Part shown: positions 1-8,225 of the stretch, piece after piece
Position numbering within the stretch: the stretch's first letter is position 1
Layout: every line of letters begins with the position of its first letter
DNA from: Desulfosporosinus hippei DSM 8344
GTDB taxonomy: Bacteria; Bacillota; Desulfitobacteriia; Desulfitobacteriales; Desulfitobacteriaceae
Assembly (NCBI RefSeq): GCF_900100785.1
Contig: NZ_FNCP01000022.1
Location: 1 to 64,000, forward strand
Direction of reading: 5' to 3'
DNA: 64,000 nt
The notes under the pieces: model-generated
What the model saw: the letters and a program-made list of their open reading frames with translations, nothing else
Databases searched by the model: none
Told to the model about the DNA's origin: nothing
Position numbers and translations under genes: made by a program

Positions 1-351
1 TTTCACAACATCATTGTAGAAAGCCGGTTTTGATTTCTTTCGACTCTTGAAGTTTGGTTTATCGGCAAGTTTCTTGAAGAATTTTTTGTAAGCATTACAA
101 GCATCCTTGATCGCTTGTTTCGTGATATTGTTAGAAACATCATAAAGCCAAGAGAACTCTTCGGTTTGCTTTAATTGGGTTAATTCTTTTCTTAGCTCAT
201 GATCCGAACGAAACTTGCCGCCCTTAGCAAAGTTTTTTTCTTGTTGATCTAGTGCCCAGTTATAAGCCCATCTTGCAGTTCCGGCAGATTTCCACAGTTG
301 ATGTTCCTGTTCTTCGGTGGGCTTGAGTCTAACTTTCTTCCCCAGTATCAT
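1..351 (-). CDS. tnpB: TnpB (IS605/IS607-type OrfB), N-terminal part, cut by the window edge
   Basis: The minus strand is open from the ATG at 349-351 to the left edge (117 codons, no stop). The start reads MILGKKVRLKPTEEQEHQLW and continues with TARWAYNWAL and a lysine-rich KFFKKLADKPNFKSRKKSKP stretch. This is the N-terminal helix-turn-helix segment of TnpB, the RNA-guided nuclease carried by IS200/IS605 and IS607 elements. The RuvC-like and zinc-finger parts lie outside the window, so I cannot tell whether the gene is intact. An AAGGAG lies 10 bases before the ATG. Just upstream, in another frame, is a short stop-bounded tail ending in ELLENDTGEES; it may be the end of a partner transposase, but this is weak. 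The right end of the element probably lies between 352 and 580; I see no clear terminal hairpin. Confidence 0.85.
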   Translation of the reverse strand, partial: MILGKKVRLKPTEEQEHQLWKSAGTARWAYNWALDQQEKNFAKGGKFRSDHELRKELTQLKQTEEFSWLYDVSNNITKQAIKDACNAYKKFFKKLADKPNFKSRKKSKPAFYNDVVK

Positions 352-579
352 TCTCAAGCAACTCCTTGATCATCTTCGAGCAATATGGCGGGGATTACCA
401 ATAAGTTTGGAAGTTCACCAATTAAATAATAGTACAATTCAAAAGCACCCCATTAGTAACTGCACACCAACAGCATTATAAATTATCAATAGGGTCTTAT
501 AGGGTTTTATGTATTTTGGCTACAGTTTTATACCTCCCTCCCACCAAAATCTCGAAGGGTTCCGTTTAGTCCAGCGACT

Positions 580-921
580 TCACTTGGTCATAGAGTCGGA
601 TACTTTTCCGGTGGAATCAATCTCATACTCCAGTTCCGAATCAAATGGATTGATAGGGATTTCATCCAAATATGGCCCCTGCCAATTCCTTACACTCTCT
701 GGATTATGAACTAATTGCCTAACACTGCTGGGATAAGTGCCCACATCAATCTTATATAGTTGGGCAGCACCTTCTATTCTTTGGATATTTGCTTGATTAA
801 TATGCTTCTGTACAGTCTTGGAAGCAGAACCGAAATGTTGAGAAAAAGTTGTTAGTAATACTCCCATAAGGAAAAGGACGATTAAAACTTCCCATAAAGT
901 AAAACCGGATTGCTTTCCCAA
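580..921 (-). CDS. GspG-like prepilin/pseudopilin
   Basis: A 113-residue protein starting MGKQSGFTLWEVLIVLFLM: a class III prepilin signal, cut before the Phe, with the essential Glu at mature position 5 followed by a hydrophobic helix. The C-terminal part contains GPYLDEIPINPF, the pattern typical of GspG-type major pseudopilins. It would be processed by the prepilin peptidase encoded at 7244-8041. The start is TTG with an in-frame stop just before it and no convincing ribosome binding site, so expression may be weak or the 5' end may be damaged. It follows aroB on the same strand after 377 bases. A Trp replaces the usual Ile/Val at mature position 4. Pseudopilin identity is solid; role (pilus priming, secretion or DNA uptake) is unknown. 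Confidence 0.75.
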   Translation of the reverse strand: MGKQSGFTLWEVLIVLFLMGVLLTTFSQHFGSASKTVQKHINQANIQRIEGAAQLYKIDVGTYPSSVRQLVHNPESVRNWQGPYLDEIPINPFDSELEYEIDSTGKVSDSMTK

Positions 922-1087
922 CTAACTCACAACTTTCAACTTAATACACGAAAATTATTACATTAAACTTCTTGTTTCTCTATCTATTAAGAAATCCCTC
1001 CTGCTCTCGACATAACTTTATTAGAAATACTGGCAATTGCTACTCTTCTGGATTAACCACACGATTACTTCTCTGATTGGCATATTA

Positions 1088-1183
1088 TTACAGCAATAAC
1101 AGCGAAAATCTGACAAAGCTCCTTGAGCCTAGCCAGATTTTCTTACTTAAAAGCCTATAATAGTATTTATTCCTTCGAAACAT
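1088..1183 (-). CDS. Possible 31-codon leader or micro-ORF in the aroB-pseudopilin gap
   Basis: The 377-base gap 922-1298 has no ordinary gene. On the minus strand an ATG at 1183 is preceded, with 7 bases between, by GGAGG (1191-1195) and opens a 31-codon frame beginning MFRRNKYYYRLLSKKIW and ending in a Leu run. A hairpin at 1194-1212 (8-bp arms around a 3-base loop) abuts this GGAGG and could partly hide it. A second hairpin lies inside the frame at 1105-1141 (8-bp outer arms, inner GCTC/GAGC pairing); it could equally be a weak terminator for aroB. I recognise no family. The frame may be fortuitous. Confidence 0.2.
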   Translation of the reverse strand: MFRRNKYYYRLLSKKIWLGSRSFVRFSLLLL

Positions 1184-1298
1184 TGAAAACCCTCCAGAAT
1201 TCTTAATTCTGGATGAGAAGTTCAGCTGATACGACCTTAAACTGGTGCTTTGTCCATAGTTTTTCTTAAACTGAAATGACTTCTCACTGTGTCTCTCA

Positions 1299-2390
1299 CT
1301 ATATGAGAACCTCTTTCCAAGCTGCTAAAATCTCAGAGTCGGAGCATTCCTTAGATACAAGGGCTTGCCCAATTCCTTGGGGAAGAATTAATATCTTTCG
1401 GCCCCCTTGATTTTTCTTATCCGCTTGCATTTTGTATAATAGATTTTGCGAATCCAGCCCTTTAATTTTCGTCAACAAGCCATAAGAATTTAGCAAAGCA
1501 ATTACTCTATCCACCTCTGCTGAGGTCATTAGTCCTTTGGCAAAGGCTAGATGCGCAGCAGCCACAATCCCAACGCTGACCCCTTGTCCATGAGTTATAC
1601 CTCGGTAATCCATCTCGGTTTCTAGGGCATGCCCGAAACTGTGTCCTAAATTTAGCAGAGCACGAATCCCTTGTTCTCGTTCGTCTTGAGAAACTATTCT
1701 TATTTTGACAAGGGACGAGCGGGTTACCATTTCACTCCAAATCAAGCTATCCCTTTGCTTAATAGGTTTCTGTTCATTCTCAAAAAACTGAAAAAGATCC
1801 CCGTCGGCAATCAAAGCATGCTTGATACTTTCAGCCAAGCCATTCTCCACTTCTTCCCAAGGAAGTCTTTCCAGGGTTGAGAAATCTGTCCAGACTGCTT
1901 GAGGGGGATAAAAGGCACCTAAAATATTCTTGCCAGCCGGATGATTTACAGCCACTTTTCCACCAATGCTGCTGTCTACCTGTGCCAACAGGGTTGTAGG
2001 AACTTGAATTAAGCGAATGCCTCTCATGAATATACTGGCAAAAAATCCGGCTAAATCTCCGATAACTCCACCGCCCAAAGCAATGACCAGGGATTTGCGA
2101 TCTGTGCCATGGCCTAAAGCTTCTGCCGTGAGCTGACTTAAGCGATCCAGGGACTTTTCCTCTTCTCCGGCCGGGACAATTAGGAGATTGATACGGTAAT
2201 CCTGCAAACCCTTCATTAGTCGTTGAGCGTAAAGGTCTGCAACAACTTGATGGGAAACTATCAAGATATGCTCTATATCGTCGAATTGATGGTGGAGGTA
2301 TTCTCCCAGACCTTCAAGAGATGACCCCAGATACACGGGATAGGGTTTATCTGCCGCTATTTCGATCTTTTGCTGCATCGCTAAGCTCAT
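1299..2390 (-). CDS. aroB: 3-dehydroquinate synthase
   Basis: Second step of the shikimate pathway: converts DAHP to 3-dehydroquinate, using NAD and a metal ion, in the cytoplasm. At 363 residues it has normal family length. Visible motifs include GGGVIGDLAGFFASIFMRGI and VPTTLLAQVDSSIGGKVAVN (nucleotide and substrate binding) and the metal-binding region LNLGHSFGHALE followed by HGQGVSVG. The start overlaps the end of aroK by 44 bases, so translation is coupled. An AAGG touches the first ATG directly, so the ATG at 2378 (MQQKIEIAADKP), 12 bases after that AAGG, may be the true start. It is the last aro gene of the aroE-aroC-aroK-aroB operon. Confidence 0.97.
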   Translation of the reverse strand: MSLAMQQKIEIAADKPYPVYLGSSLEGLGEYLHHQFDDIEHILIVSHQVVADLYAQRLMKGLQDYRINLLIVPAGEEEKSLDRLSQLTAEALGHGTDRKSLVIALGGGVIGDLAGFFASIFMRGIRLIQVPTTLLAQVDSSIGGKVAVNHPAGKNILGAFYPPQAVWTDFSTLERLPWEEVENGLAESIKHALIADGDLFQFFENEQKPIKQRDSLIWSEMVTRSSLVKIRIVSQDEREQGIRALLNLGHSFGHALETEMDYRGITHGQGVSVGIVAAAHLAFAKGLMTSAEVDRVIALLNSYGLLTKIKGLDSQNLLYKMQADKKNQGGRKILILPQGIGQALVSKECSDSEILAAWKEVLI

Positions 2391-2895
2391 CCTTCATCAC
2401 CCTCTCTAGCAGAAGAAGAATCTCTTTGACAACTTCATCCACGTTTTTTTGCGACGTATCTACTATATAATCCGCTTGGACATACACGTTCTGCCTTTCA
2501 GACCAAAGCTTTTCAATGGCTTCTCTGGGACCTTTAAGGAGTGGGCGATCATTCTTATGCCCAATCCGACTAAGAATCGCCTCCAAAGAAGCATGGAGAG
2601 CAATCACAATTCCGTTTTTAGCCAAAGCACTCAAGTTGAGTGGATTTAAGACAGTTCCGCCTCCCGTGGCAATTACAAGTTGTTCCTGCTGACTAAGCCT
2701 GGAAACGACAATACTCTCTTCGGAACGGAAACGAGTCTCCCCATGCCGACGAAAGATTTCACTGACACTTAAACTGGTTACTTCTCCAATCTCACAGTCT
2801 GTATCAACAAAGTTCCAAGAAAGTGACTGAGCCAAGCGCTTCCCAACCGTGCTTTTGCCGGTTCCCATAAATCCAATGAGAACAATGTTCCGCAT
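2347..2895 (-). CDS. aroK: Shikimate kinase
   Basis: Phosphorylates shikimate at the 3-hydroxyl with ATP. The P-loop GFMGTGKSTVGKRLA sits at the N-terminus. The Asp of DTD (substrate binding), the shikimate-binding arginine of FRSEE, and the GGG of ATGGGTVLN follow in the usual order, and a lid segment with NDRPLLKG is present. I start it at the ATG at 2895 (MRNIVLIGFMGTG) because AGGAGG lies just upstream; the longer frame adds 18 residues that overlap aroC and lack homology. Length is then 182 residues, normal for AroK. The 3' end overlaps aroB, and aroC ends 13 bases before the start. Confidence 0.96.
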   Translation of the reverse strand: MRNIVLIGFMGTGKSTVGKRLAQSLSWNFVDTDCEIGEVTSLSVSEIFRRHGETRFRSEESIVVSRLSQQEQLVIATGGGTVLNPLNLSALAKNGIVIALHASLEAILSRIGHKNDRPLLKGPREAIEKLWSERQNVYVQADYIVDTSQKNVDEVVKEILLLLERVMKDELSDAAKDRNSGR

Positions 2896-2908
2896 GGAGA
2901 TCCTCCTC

Positions 2909-4057
2909 TCACTTTTGTCGTAAATATGCTTGATACTCCTGCCAAGCATTTTCTAGTTCGATAAAACTATCTGCAGAAAACTTATCCAGTACCGCTTCTG
3001 CAATGACCCAGGCCACTACGTGTTCTAACACGACTAAGGCCGCCGGCACGGCACAGACATCGGAACGTTCTACACTTGCCTTTACCACTTCTTTAGTTTC
3101 TAAATGTACCGTATCTAAAGGCTGATAAAGGGTGGGAATTGGTTTCATAACCGCTTGAAGAATGATTGGTTCTCCGTTGGTCATGCCACCCTCTATTCCG
3201 CCGGCATTGTTGGAAGCCCGGGAAAAGCCCTTACCCTCTGCATAACAAATTGGATCATGAACCTTAGAGCCCATACGATCACCTGCTTCAAACCCTAGGC
3301 CAAAGGAAATACCTTTGATTGCTTGAACAGAAAGGACTGCTTGGGCAATCTTTCCGTCTAATTTTCGATCCCACTGTACATGAGATCCTAATCCTGCCGG
3401 AAGATGATGAACCTGTACTTCCAGAATTCCACCTAGTGATTCCCCTTGTTCTCGAGCCAAGATTAGCTGTTTCTCCATCTGCTCTTCAGCCACCGGATCG
3501 CCAACGGACCACTCCGACTGTTCCACGTGTTGCCAATAAGCTGCCTCATCGGTAAATTTGGCGTGAACACCACCTACTCCACGGACATGTCCGCGAATTT
3601 CCACCCCTAAGGAATCCAGCATCTGCCTGGCAATATTCCCAGTGGCTACTCTCATCGCTGTTTCTCTGGCGCTCGCCCGTTCGAGGATATTCCGAACTTC
3701 AGTACGATATTTGAGTGATCCCGTCAAATCAGCATGTCCAGGACGAGGAGTCAGAACTTTTCGGCTTTCAACATCAGCCTCATCCCTCCAGGTCATAATT
3801 TTCTCCCAGTTCTCCCAATCTCGGTTGAGAATCTCTAAAGCGATTGGAGCTCCTGTACTTAATCCGCCCCGCACTCCGGATACAAGCTGGACTTCATCTT
3901 GTTCAATGGCCATTCGACCGCCTCTGCCGGGGCCTTGTTGACGCTTTCCGAGAGCCTTATCAATGTAAGCCTTGGAAATCTTCATTCCCGCGGGAAGGCC
4001 CTCGATAATTCCTACTAATTTCTGACCGTGTGATTCCCCTGCCGTTAAAAACCGCAC
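2909..4057 (-). CDS. aroC: Chorismate synthase
   Basis: Last shikimate step: converts EPSP to chorismate using reduced FMN. The 382-residue protein starts MRFLTAGESHG and has the signatures GKRQQGPGRGGRM, RPGHADLTGSLKY and GGIEGGMTNGEPI, all typical of AroC. The start codon is GTG with AAGGGGAAG upstream at good spacing. It is followed after 13 bases by aroK and preceded by the GspH-like prepilin gene with about 20 bases between, so it lies in the same operon. Nothing is unusual in the protein. Confidence 0.97.
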   Translation of the reverse strand: MRFLTAGESHGQKLVGIIEGLPAGMKISKAYIDKALGKRQQGPGRGGRMAIEQDEVQLVSGVRGGLSTGAPIALEILNRDWENWEKIMTWRDEADVESRKVLTPRPGHADLTGSLKYRTEVRNILERASARETAMRVATGNIARQMLDSLGVEIRGHVRGVGGVHAKFTDEAAYWQHVEQSEWSVGDPVAEEQMEKQLILAREQGESLGGILEVQVHHLPAGLGSHVQWDRKLDGKIAQAVLSVQAIKGISFGLGFEAGDRMGSKVHDPICYAEGKGFSRASNNAGGIEGGMTNGEPIILQAVMKPIPTLYQPLDTVHLETKEVVKASVERSDVCAVPAALVVLEHVVAWVIAEAVLDKFSADSFIELENAWQEYQAYLRQK

Positions 4058-4079
4058 TTTCGTCTTCCCCTTCTATGTC

Positions 4080-4526
4080 TTACTTCTCCCGAATGCGCAT
4101 ACCTACCGGGGCCACAATGACACTTTTCTGTTCACCCAAGGAATTTGTCAAAGTGATCGTTGTCCCCACACTTCGTCCTAAAGCATTAAAGGTTAAATCT
4201 CCCGGGCTGCCTAAAAAACTGATGCCATCTTTGAAGTAGACGTTTTTTATTAATTTGCCTTGCTTGAATATTTGGTAATGGTGATCCCCTGCTTGGTAAT
4301 AAAATTTAACGGCGTACCAATTATTTTCAGCCATTGCCGCCTGCCGAGTATCCCGTATATCTTCTAACAGTTGAGTTGCTTGAAAGGTTAAGTGCTGTCT
4401 TTCAAAGTTAATGGGAAGCTTGATGAGCAAGTAAAAGCCCGAGCCTGCCAAAAGGATCAGAACCAGCAGTATCTCCAGCAGAGTAAATCCCTGCTCTCGG
4501 CCCCTGACTTTTAATGCACTCACCAT
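4080..4526 (-). CDS. GspH/ComGD-like prepilin
   Basis: About 148 residues with a prepilin signal EQG/FTLLEILLVLILL: cleavage after Gly, Glu at mature position 5, then one hydrophobic helix. The rest resembles GspH-type minor pseudopilins in layout (a paired QATQLLEDIRDTRQAAMAENN helix, then beta-rich sequence). I start it at the ATG at 4526 because AAAGGG lies 9 bases before it and directly touches the earlier ATG. It sits inside the aro operon between aroE and aroC, with short spacers on both sides, so it is co-transcribed with aromatic amino acid genes. Role is unknown; it may be a minor component of the pilus encoded at 13-24 kb. Confidence 0.8.
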   Translation of the reverse strand: MVSALKVRGREQGFTLLEILLVLILLAGSGFYLLIKLPINFERQHLTFQATQLLEDIRDTRQAAMAENNWYAVKFYYQAGDHHYQIFKQGKLIKNVYFKDGISFLGSPGDLTFNALGRSVGTTITLTNSLGEQKSVIVAPVGMRIREK

Positions 4527-4544
4527 AACATTCATCCCTTTAAT

Positions 4545-5384
4545 CTATTCTTTATAAAACATACCCTGAAAAAGCTGATTTTTAAGGGCTTGCCTCATTG
4601 CATCAAGGGGGGCCTGTTCACCAAGCCAAAACTCCCAAGCTAAGGCACCTTGATAGAGAAGCATTTCCAGGCCATTTTGAGTGCGGCATCCCAACTTCTT
4701 AGCCTCTCTCAAAAAACTGGTTTCCAAAGGGTTAAATATTATATCGACAACCAGAGCCTCTTTATTAATCCCTTCAATAGAAAAAGGAAAGGGTTCTTTA
4801 TTCAGCCCTACAGAGGTAGTCTGCACTAAGAGATCCAGGTTTTCCAGCCAGTCTCCCGGCTCGAACTCTCCAAATGTCGCTGTTCCCCCCACGCTGTGAA
4901 TGATTTGAACCAAACTTTTTGCTTTTTCCAGATTCCGATTGAGGATATGCAAATTCATCCCCTGCTGGGCCAGAGCCATAGCAATCCCTTTACTGGCTCC
5001 GCCTGCACCCAGAAGAACTGCTTTTTTCCCTATTAATCCTCTAAGGTCATTTTCTACGGAACGAACAAATCCGTTCCCATCCGTATTGTGACCAATCAAG
5101 CGACCATCCTGGTTTTTCACAGTGTTCACTGCTCCAGCCTTCTCTGCTTCAGGAGTTAGCGAATCCATAAAGGAAACAATAGCTTCCTTATGAGGCAGCG
5201 TGACATTCCACCCAGCAAAGCCCAAAGCCCTGAGACCTTTTACCGCATCTTCCAAACAACGCTCTTCTACCCGAAAGCGCTGATATTCTGCGTTAATCCC
5301 TAATGTCTCATACCCAGCATTATGCATGGCAGGAGAGAGAGAATGCTTGATTGGATTACCTATAACTGCAAATTGTTTTTCCAC
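4545..5384 (-). CDS. aroE: Shikimate dehydrogenase
   Basis: NADPH-dependent reduction of 3-dehydroshikimate to shikimate. The N-terminal substrate domain has NPIKHSLSPAMHNAGY and the catalytic NVTLPHKEAI (Lys). NTDGNGF follows, then the Rossmann motif LLGAGGASKGIAMAL. Length is about 280 residues, as usual. AAAGGA directly touches the first ATG (5393), while the GTG at 5384 has ideal spacing, so I prefer GTG (VEKQFAVIGNP). It is the first gene of the aro operon; upstream 5400-5620 holds a long palindrome (5504-5531) and no gene. Confidence 0.96.
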   Translation of the reverse strand: MEKQFAVIGNPIKHSLSPAMHNAGYETLGINAEYQRFRVEERCLEDAVKGLRALGFAGWNVTLPHKEAIVSFMDSLTPEAEKAGAVNTVKNQDGRLIGHNTDGNGFVRSVENDLRGLIGKKAVLLGAGGASKGIAMALAQQGMNLHILNRNLEKAKSLVQIIHSVGGTATFGEFEPGDWLENLDLLVQTTSVGLNKEPFPFSIEGINKEALVVDIIFNPLETSFLREAKKLGCRTQNGLEMLLYQGALAWEFWLGEQAPLDAMRQALKNQLFQGMFYKE

Positions 5385-5503
5385 GGATAACATTCCTTTA
5401 TATCCATTTTCCGTTATTCTACGCCAATATAGCCTACCTCAACTCTAAACTCACCCAAGCAAGAGCACTAATCAGAGCTTGTCAACGCCCCAAACCTTCA
5501 GAT

Positions 5504-5531
5504 CCAAAATCGGAAACGTTTCCGATTTTGG
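5504..5531. promoter_or_regulatory. 28-bp perfect palindrome, LacI-family operator-like
   Basis: The 28 bases are fully self-complementary with no loop, and the centre reads CGGAAACGTTTCCG. Central-CG palindromes of the form GAAACGTTTC are typical of LacI-family operators. It lies about 120 bases upstream of aroE and downstream of the yqeG terminator. A 10-bp palindrome ACAAGCTTGT follows at 5534-5543. No T-run flanks it, so a terminator is less likely. No LacI-type regulator is in the window. Confidence 0.4.
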
Positions 5532-5623
5532 CCACAAGCTTGTCCGCTTAATGCATTGGGAAGGAAAAGGGTACTCTGTGGCACCCCAAAAAATTATACT
5601 ACCTGACGGGGGGCTAATATACT

Positions 5624-5650
5624 GAAAAAGGAATGGCTAAGCCATTCCTT
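5624..5650 (-). terminator. Intrinsic terminator after yqeG
   Basis: On the minus strand an 11-bp stem (AAGGAATGGCT and its complement around one base) is followed by a run of T. It begins a few bases after the yqeG stop codon. Confidence 0.9.
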
Positions 5651-5655
5651 AATGC

Positions 5656-6186
5656 TTAATGAATTTTCGGGCTGAAGGGTTTCGCAGAAGCGAAATGCTT
5701 CATAATCCAAACGAGCACCTTCTCTATTCGACGCATAATCCGGGTTCCGATAAACTCACGATCATTAATGGGGGTGACTAAAATCGTATATAACCCAAGA
5801 CGATTTCCGCCTAAAATATCCGTAAATAACTGATCTCCGATCACTGCAGTATCCTTTTGGCCTGTTTCCAGGAGCTTCATTCCTGCCCGAAATGCTTTGC
5901 GGCGCGGCTTGGTGGCTCCGAAAACAAAAGGTATCCCTAATTGATCTGCTACTACGGCTACACGCTGTCGTTTACTGTTATTCGACACCACACATGCTCG
6001 AATTCCAGCTGCCTTAACCTTTTTAAACCAGGTTTCCACTTTAGGAGCTACTTCCAAATTATTCCATGGGGTCATAGTATTATCTAAGTCTATGATTAGC
6101 CCGCGAATCCCATCCCGACTAAGCTGTTCTACAGGAATGAGATCGAGGGAATTAGCTTGATGCGTCGGTTGAAAATACTCTAACAT
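5656..6186 (-). CDS. yqeG: YqeG-family HAD (IIIA) phosphatase
   Basis: A HAD-superfamily protein of about 176 residues starting MLEYFQPTHQ, as YqeG proteins do. Motif I is LIIDLDNTMTPW (catalytic DxD), motif II VVSNNSK, then the Lys of GATKPRRKAF, and motif IV AVIGDQLFTDILGGNRLG. Family members are phosphatases; the physiological substrate is not established here. I start it at the ATG at 6186 with GGAGG upstream, dropping 20 residues of the longer frame. In many Firmicutes yqeG lies near aroE, as here. It is monocistronic or ends the sigK transcript, since a terminator follows. Confidence 0.9.
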   Translation of the reverse strand: MLEYFQPTHQANSLDLIPVEQLSRDGIRGLIIDLDNTMTPWNNLEVAPKVETWFKKVKAAGIRACVVSNNSKRQRVAVVADQLGIPFVFGATKPRRKAFRAGMKLLETGQKDTAVIGDQLFTDILGGNRLGLYTILVTPINDREFIGTRIMRRIEKVLVWIMKHFASAKPFSPKIH

Positions 6187-6254
6187 AGAATCCTCCAAAG
6201 TGTGTAAGTTTCTATCATTATACCTTAGAGAATGCCACAAGAGCAAGTAACGGA

Positions 6255-6998
6255 CTATCTATTTGGATCAATCTTTGCCATCTCTTCCATTAATTTTTGA
6301 ATAGCTTTCTTTTCGATGCGCGAAACATATGACCTGGAGATTGCTAAGGCTTTGGCAATTTCGCGTTGTGTCCTCTTGGGACTGTTCATTAATCCATAGC
6401 GCAATTGAAGAACCAGTTTTTCCCGTTTGGTCAGCTTTTTGACAAGTTCGAGTAAAGCTTTTTGCTCGGATTCATTTTCAACCTTTAAGGAAATATCCTC
6501 TTCATTAGAACCTAAGACATCAATGAGGGAAATTTCATTTCCCTCTTTATCCATGCCAATTGGATCATAGATCGAAACTTCACCCCGGGATTTTTTTAAA
6601 GATCTTAAATGCATCAGAATCTCGTTTTCAATACAACGGGCAGCATAAGTGGCCAACTTGGTCCCTTTATTGGGATCAAAGGTATTTATCCCTTTGATTA
6701 GACCAATCGTCCCAATGGAGATTAAATCATCTCCATCTTCTCCAGTCCCATCGAATTTTTTAACAAGATGAGCCACTAAACGCAAATTATGCTCCACTAA
6801 GATATTGCGGGCATTCTCCACTTCCTGAGTTAAGGTGAATGGTTCAGTCTTGCTTTCACTTAGGATTCTTAAATAACGCGCCTCGTCCTGCTCATTTAGG
6901 GGTTGTGGAAAGGCGTTATTATTGATATACGAGACAAGTAAGGTGACTCCCTTTAGAACTGAGAGAGCTACGCTAACAAAGAACAGTTCTGCGATCAA
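6255..6998 (-). CDS. sigK: RNA polymerase sporulation sigma factor, pro-sigma-K
   Basis: A sigma-70-family factor for late mother-cell transcription in spore formation. The hydrophobic N-terminal pro-sequence followed by VSYINNNAFPQPL is diagnostic of pro-sigma-K, which needs proteolytic activation. Region 2 has HNLRLVAHLVKKF, DLISIGTIGLIKGINTFD and ATYAARCIENEILMHLR; region 4.2 has TQREIAKALAISRSYVSRIEKKA. The gene is uninterrupted: no skin-type element splits it. The longest frame starts at a GTG (7007) touched by the ribosome binding site; the TTG at 6998 has proper spacing to AAAGGAG, so I chose it (247 residues). A likely partner is the tiny-gene region at 57.5-59 kb, where two sigma-K-like promoters occur. 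Confidence 0.95.
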   Translation of the reverse strand: MIAELFFVSVALSVLKGVTLLVSYINNNAFPQPLNEQDEARYLRILSESKTEPFTLTQEVENARNILVEHNLRLVAHLVKKFDGTGEDGDDLISIGTIGLIKGINTFDPNKGTKLATYAARCIENEILMHLRSLKKSRGEVSIYDPIGMDKEGNEISLIDVLGSNEEDISLKVENESEQKALLELVKKLTKREKLVLQLRYGLMNSPKRTQREIAKALAISRSYVSRIEKKAIQKLMEEMAKIDPNR

Positions 6999-7071
6999 AT
7001 TCTCCACTCCTTTCGCATGGTATTCTAATACCTATGCTTAGAAATTGGAGATTTTGCTTATCCACTTTAAT

Positions 7072-7119
7072 TTATTGAAAACCGCCTCACCCATGTTTCA
7101 GGGAGGCGGTTTTCAATAA
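7072..7119 (-). terminator. Strong, possibly bidirectional terminator
   Basis: A 17-bp perfect stem (arms 7072-7088 and 7103-7119) with GC-rich core and A/T flanks, between the prepilin peptidase stop and sigK. It ends the pilus-side transcript. Confidence 0.92.
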
Positions 7120-7243
7120 ACAAATTACAAGAAGTCCGACAACTACCTTATCAATTTCAGTTTATAATAAGACTATTATCTTAAAGTACAAATGGTACAA
7201 TCATTAGAAATACACCGAGTTTCACAGATATCTCTCCGCTACC

Positions 7244-8041
7244 CTAGTAATATAAATAGTTGTTCACATACCAGTGCAAGAGCTGCCAACCCCACATGAT
7301 TGTTGTAAATGTGCCAATAACAATAAACGGCCCGAAAGGGATCCTGCTTCTTCTGGTCGCTTTACCAAAGAGGATCAATAGCAGACTCAACATTCCTCCC
7401 AAAACAACTGAAAGAAAGAGCGCAAGTAACGTCATTCTCCAACCCAGAAATAACCCGATTGGCGCGAATAACTTTACATCTCCCATGCCCATGACCTCAT
7501 CACCCTTGTAAATAACTAGTCCGATTAAGCTAACACCGAATAAAAATCCAGAGCCAGAAACTAAACCTAGTAATGGATTCCACCAACGATCGTCAGAATA
7601 GATTTGGAAAGGCAGGAAAAGGTTATAAACAAAGAGGACTGCTCCCCCAATAAGTCCGGTAATTACCAGCTGATTAGGAATAATCTGATGGTCTAAGTCG
7701 ATGAAAAAGACAGCGATCAAGATAAAGGTTAAAAACAGAAAGGCCAAGAAGTCAACTGTCAATCCATATTTAATGAACAAGGTTACACAAACGATTCCTG
7801 TAAGCAATTCGACGAAATGATACCTAGGGGATATTTTTCGATCACAATATCGGCATTTTCCATGGTGTATCAAGTAGCTTAAGAGCGGAAGAAGGTCAAA
7901 TGGTTTCAGTCTGGTTCCACAGTTAGGACAGTGTGCTGCTGGAGATACTATGGACTCCCCTCGTGGGATCCTGTAGATGCAGACATTTAGAAAAGAACCC
8001 ATGATAAAGCCGAAAATGAAAATAATGCCGTACATAAGCAT
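7244..8041 (-). CDS. pilD: Prepilin peptidase/N-methyltransferase
   Basis: Membrane aspartic protease that cuts the class III signal of prepilins and usually methylates the new N-terminus. The four-Cys motif CPNCGTRL...CRYCDRKI, the first catalytic Asp in FFIDLDHQIIPN and the second in GMGDVKLFAPIG are all present, together with several membrane segments. It starts at the ATG at 8041 (MLMYGIIFIFGFIMGSFLN) with AAGGA upstream; the longer frame adds 17 unrelated residues. This is the only prepilin peptidase in the window, so it probably serves the pilins at 13-21 kb and the two stray prepilins in the aro operon. A terminator follows. Confidence 0.95.
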   Translation of the reverse strand: MLMYGIIFIFGFIMGSFLNVCIYRIPRGESIVSPAAHCPNCGTRLKPFDLLPLLSYLIHHGKCRYCDRKISPRYHFVELLTGIVCVTLFIKYGLTVDFLAFLFLTFILIAVFFIDLDHQIIPNQLVITGLIGGAVLFVYNLFLPFQIYSDDRWWNPLLGLVSGSGFLFGVSLIGLVIYKGDEVMGMGDVKLFAPIGLFLGWRMTLLALFLSVVLGGMLSLLLILFGKATRRSRIPFGPFIVIGTFTTIMWGWQLLHWYVNNYLYY

Positions 8042-8115
8042 ACAATCATCCTTTTTATTAATTTCAGATTCTGAACCCAAACAACTATACATCTGCGCCC
8101 TAGGGTTTCACAGAA

Positions 8116-8178
8116 AAGACCTCCAGCAATTTGAGGTTTTTGCTTCATTGCTAGCACAACTCAAACTTGGGAGGTCTT
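8116..8178 (-). terminator. Long hairpin terminator after the lectin/X2 gene
   Basis: Outer arms AAGACCTCC and GGAGGTCTT, with a second pairing inside (CTCAAA with TTTGAG) and a TTTTCT tail on the minus strand. It separates the pilus operon end from pilD. Confidence 0.65.
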
Positions 8179-8225
8179 CTCTCAATTATATCTACTGGAC
8201 ATAATCAACAGAATAGTGTCTTCAA

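Noticed and set aside
1105-1141. GACAAAGC...GAGCCTAGC hairpin that looks like half of a c-di-GMP-I (GEMM) aptamer
   Set aside because: The tetraloop receptor half and the 3' domain are missing, and no gene lies downstream in that orientation.
6255-6998. Skin-like element interrupting sigK
   Set aside because: The frame is continuous over all conserved regions.
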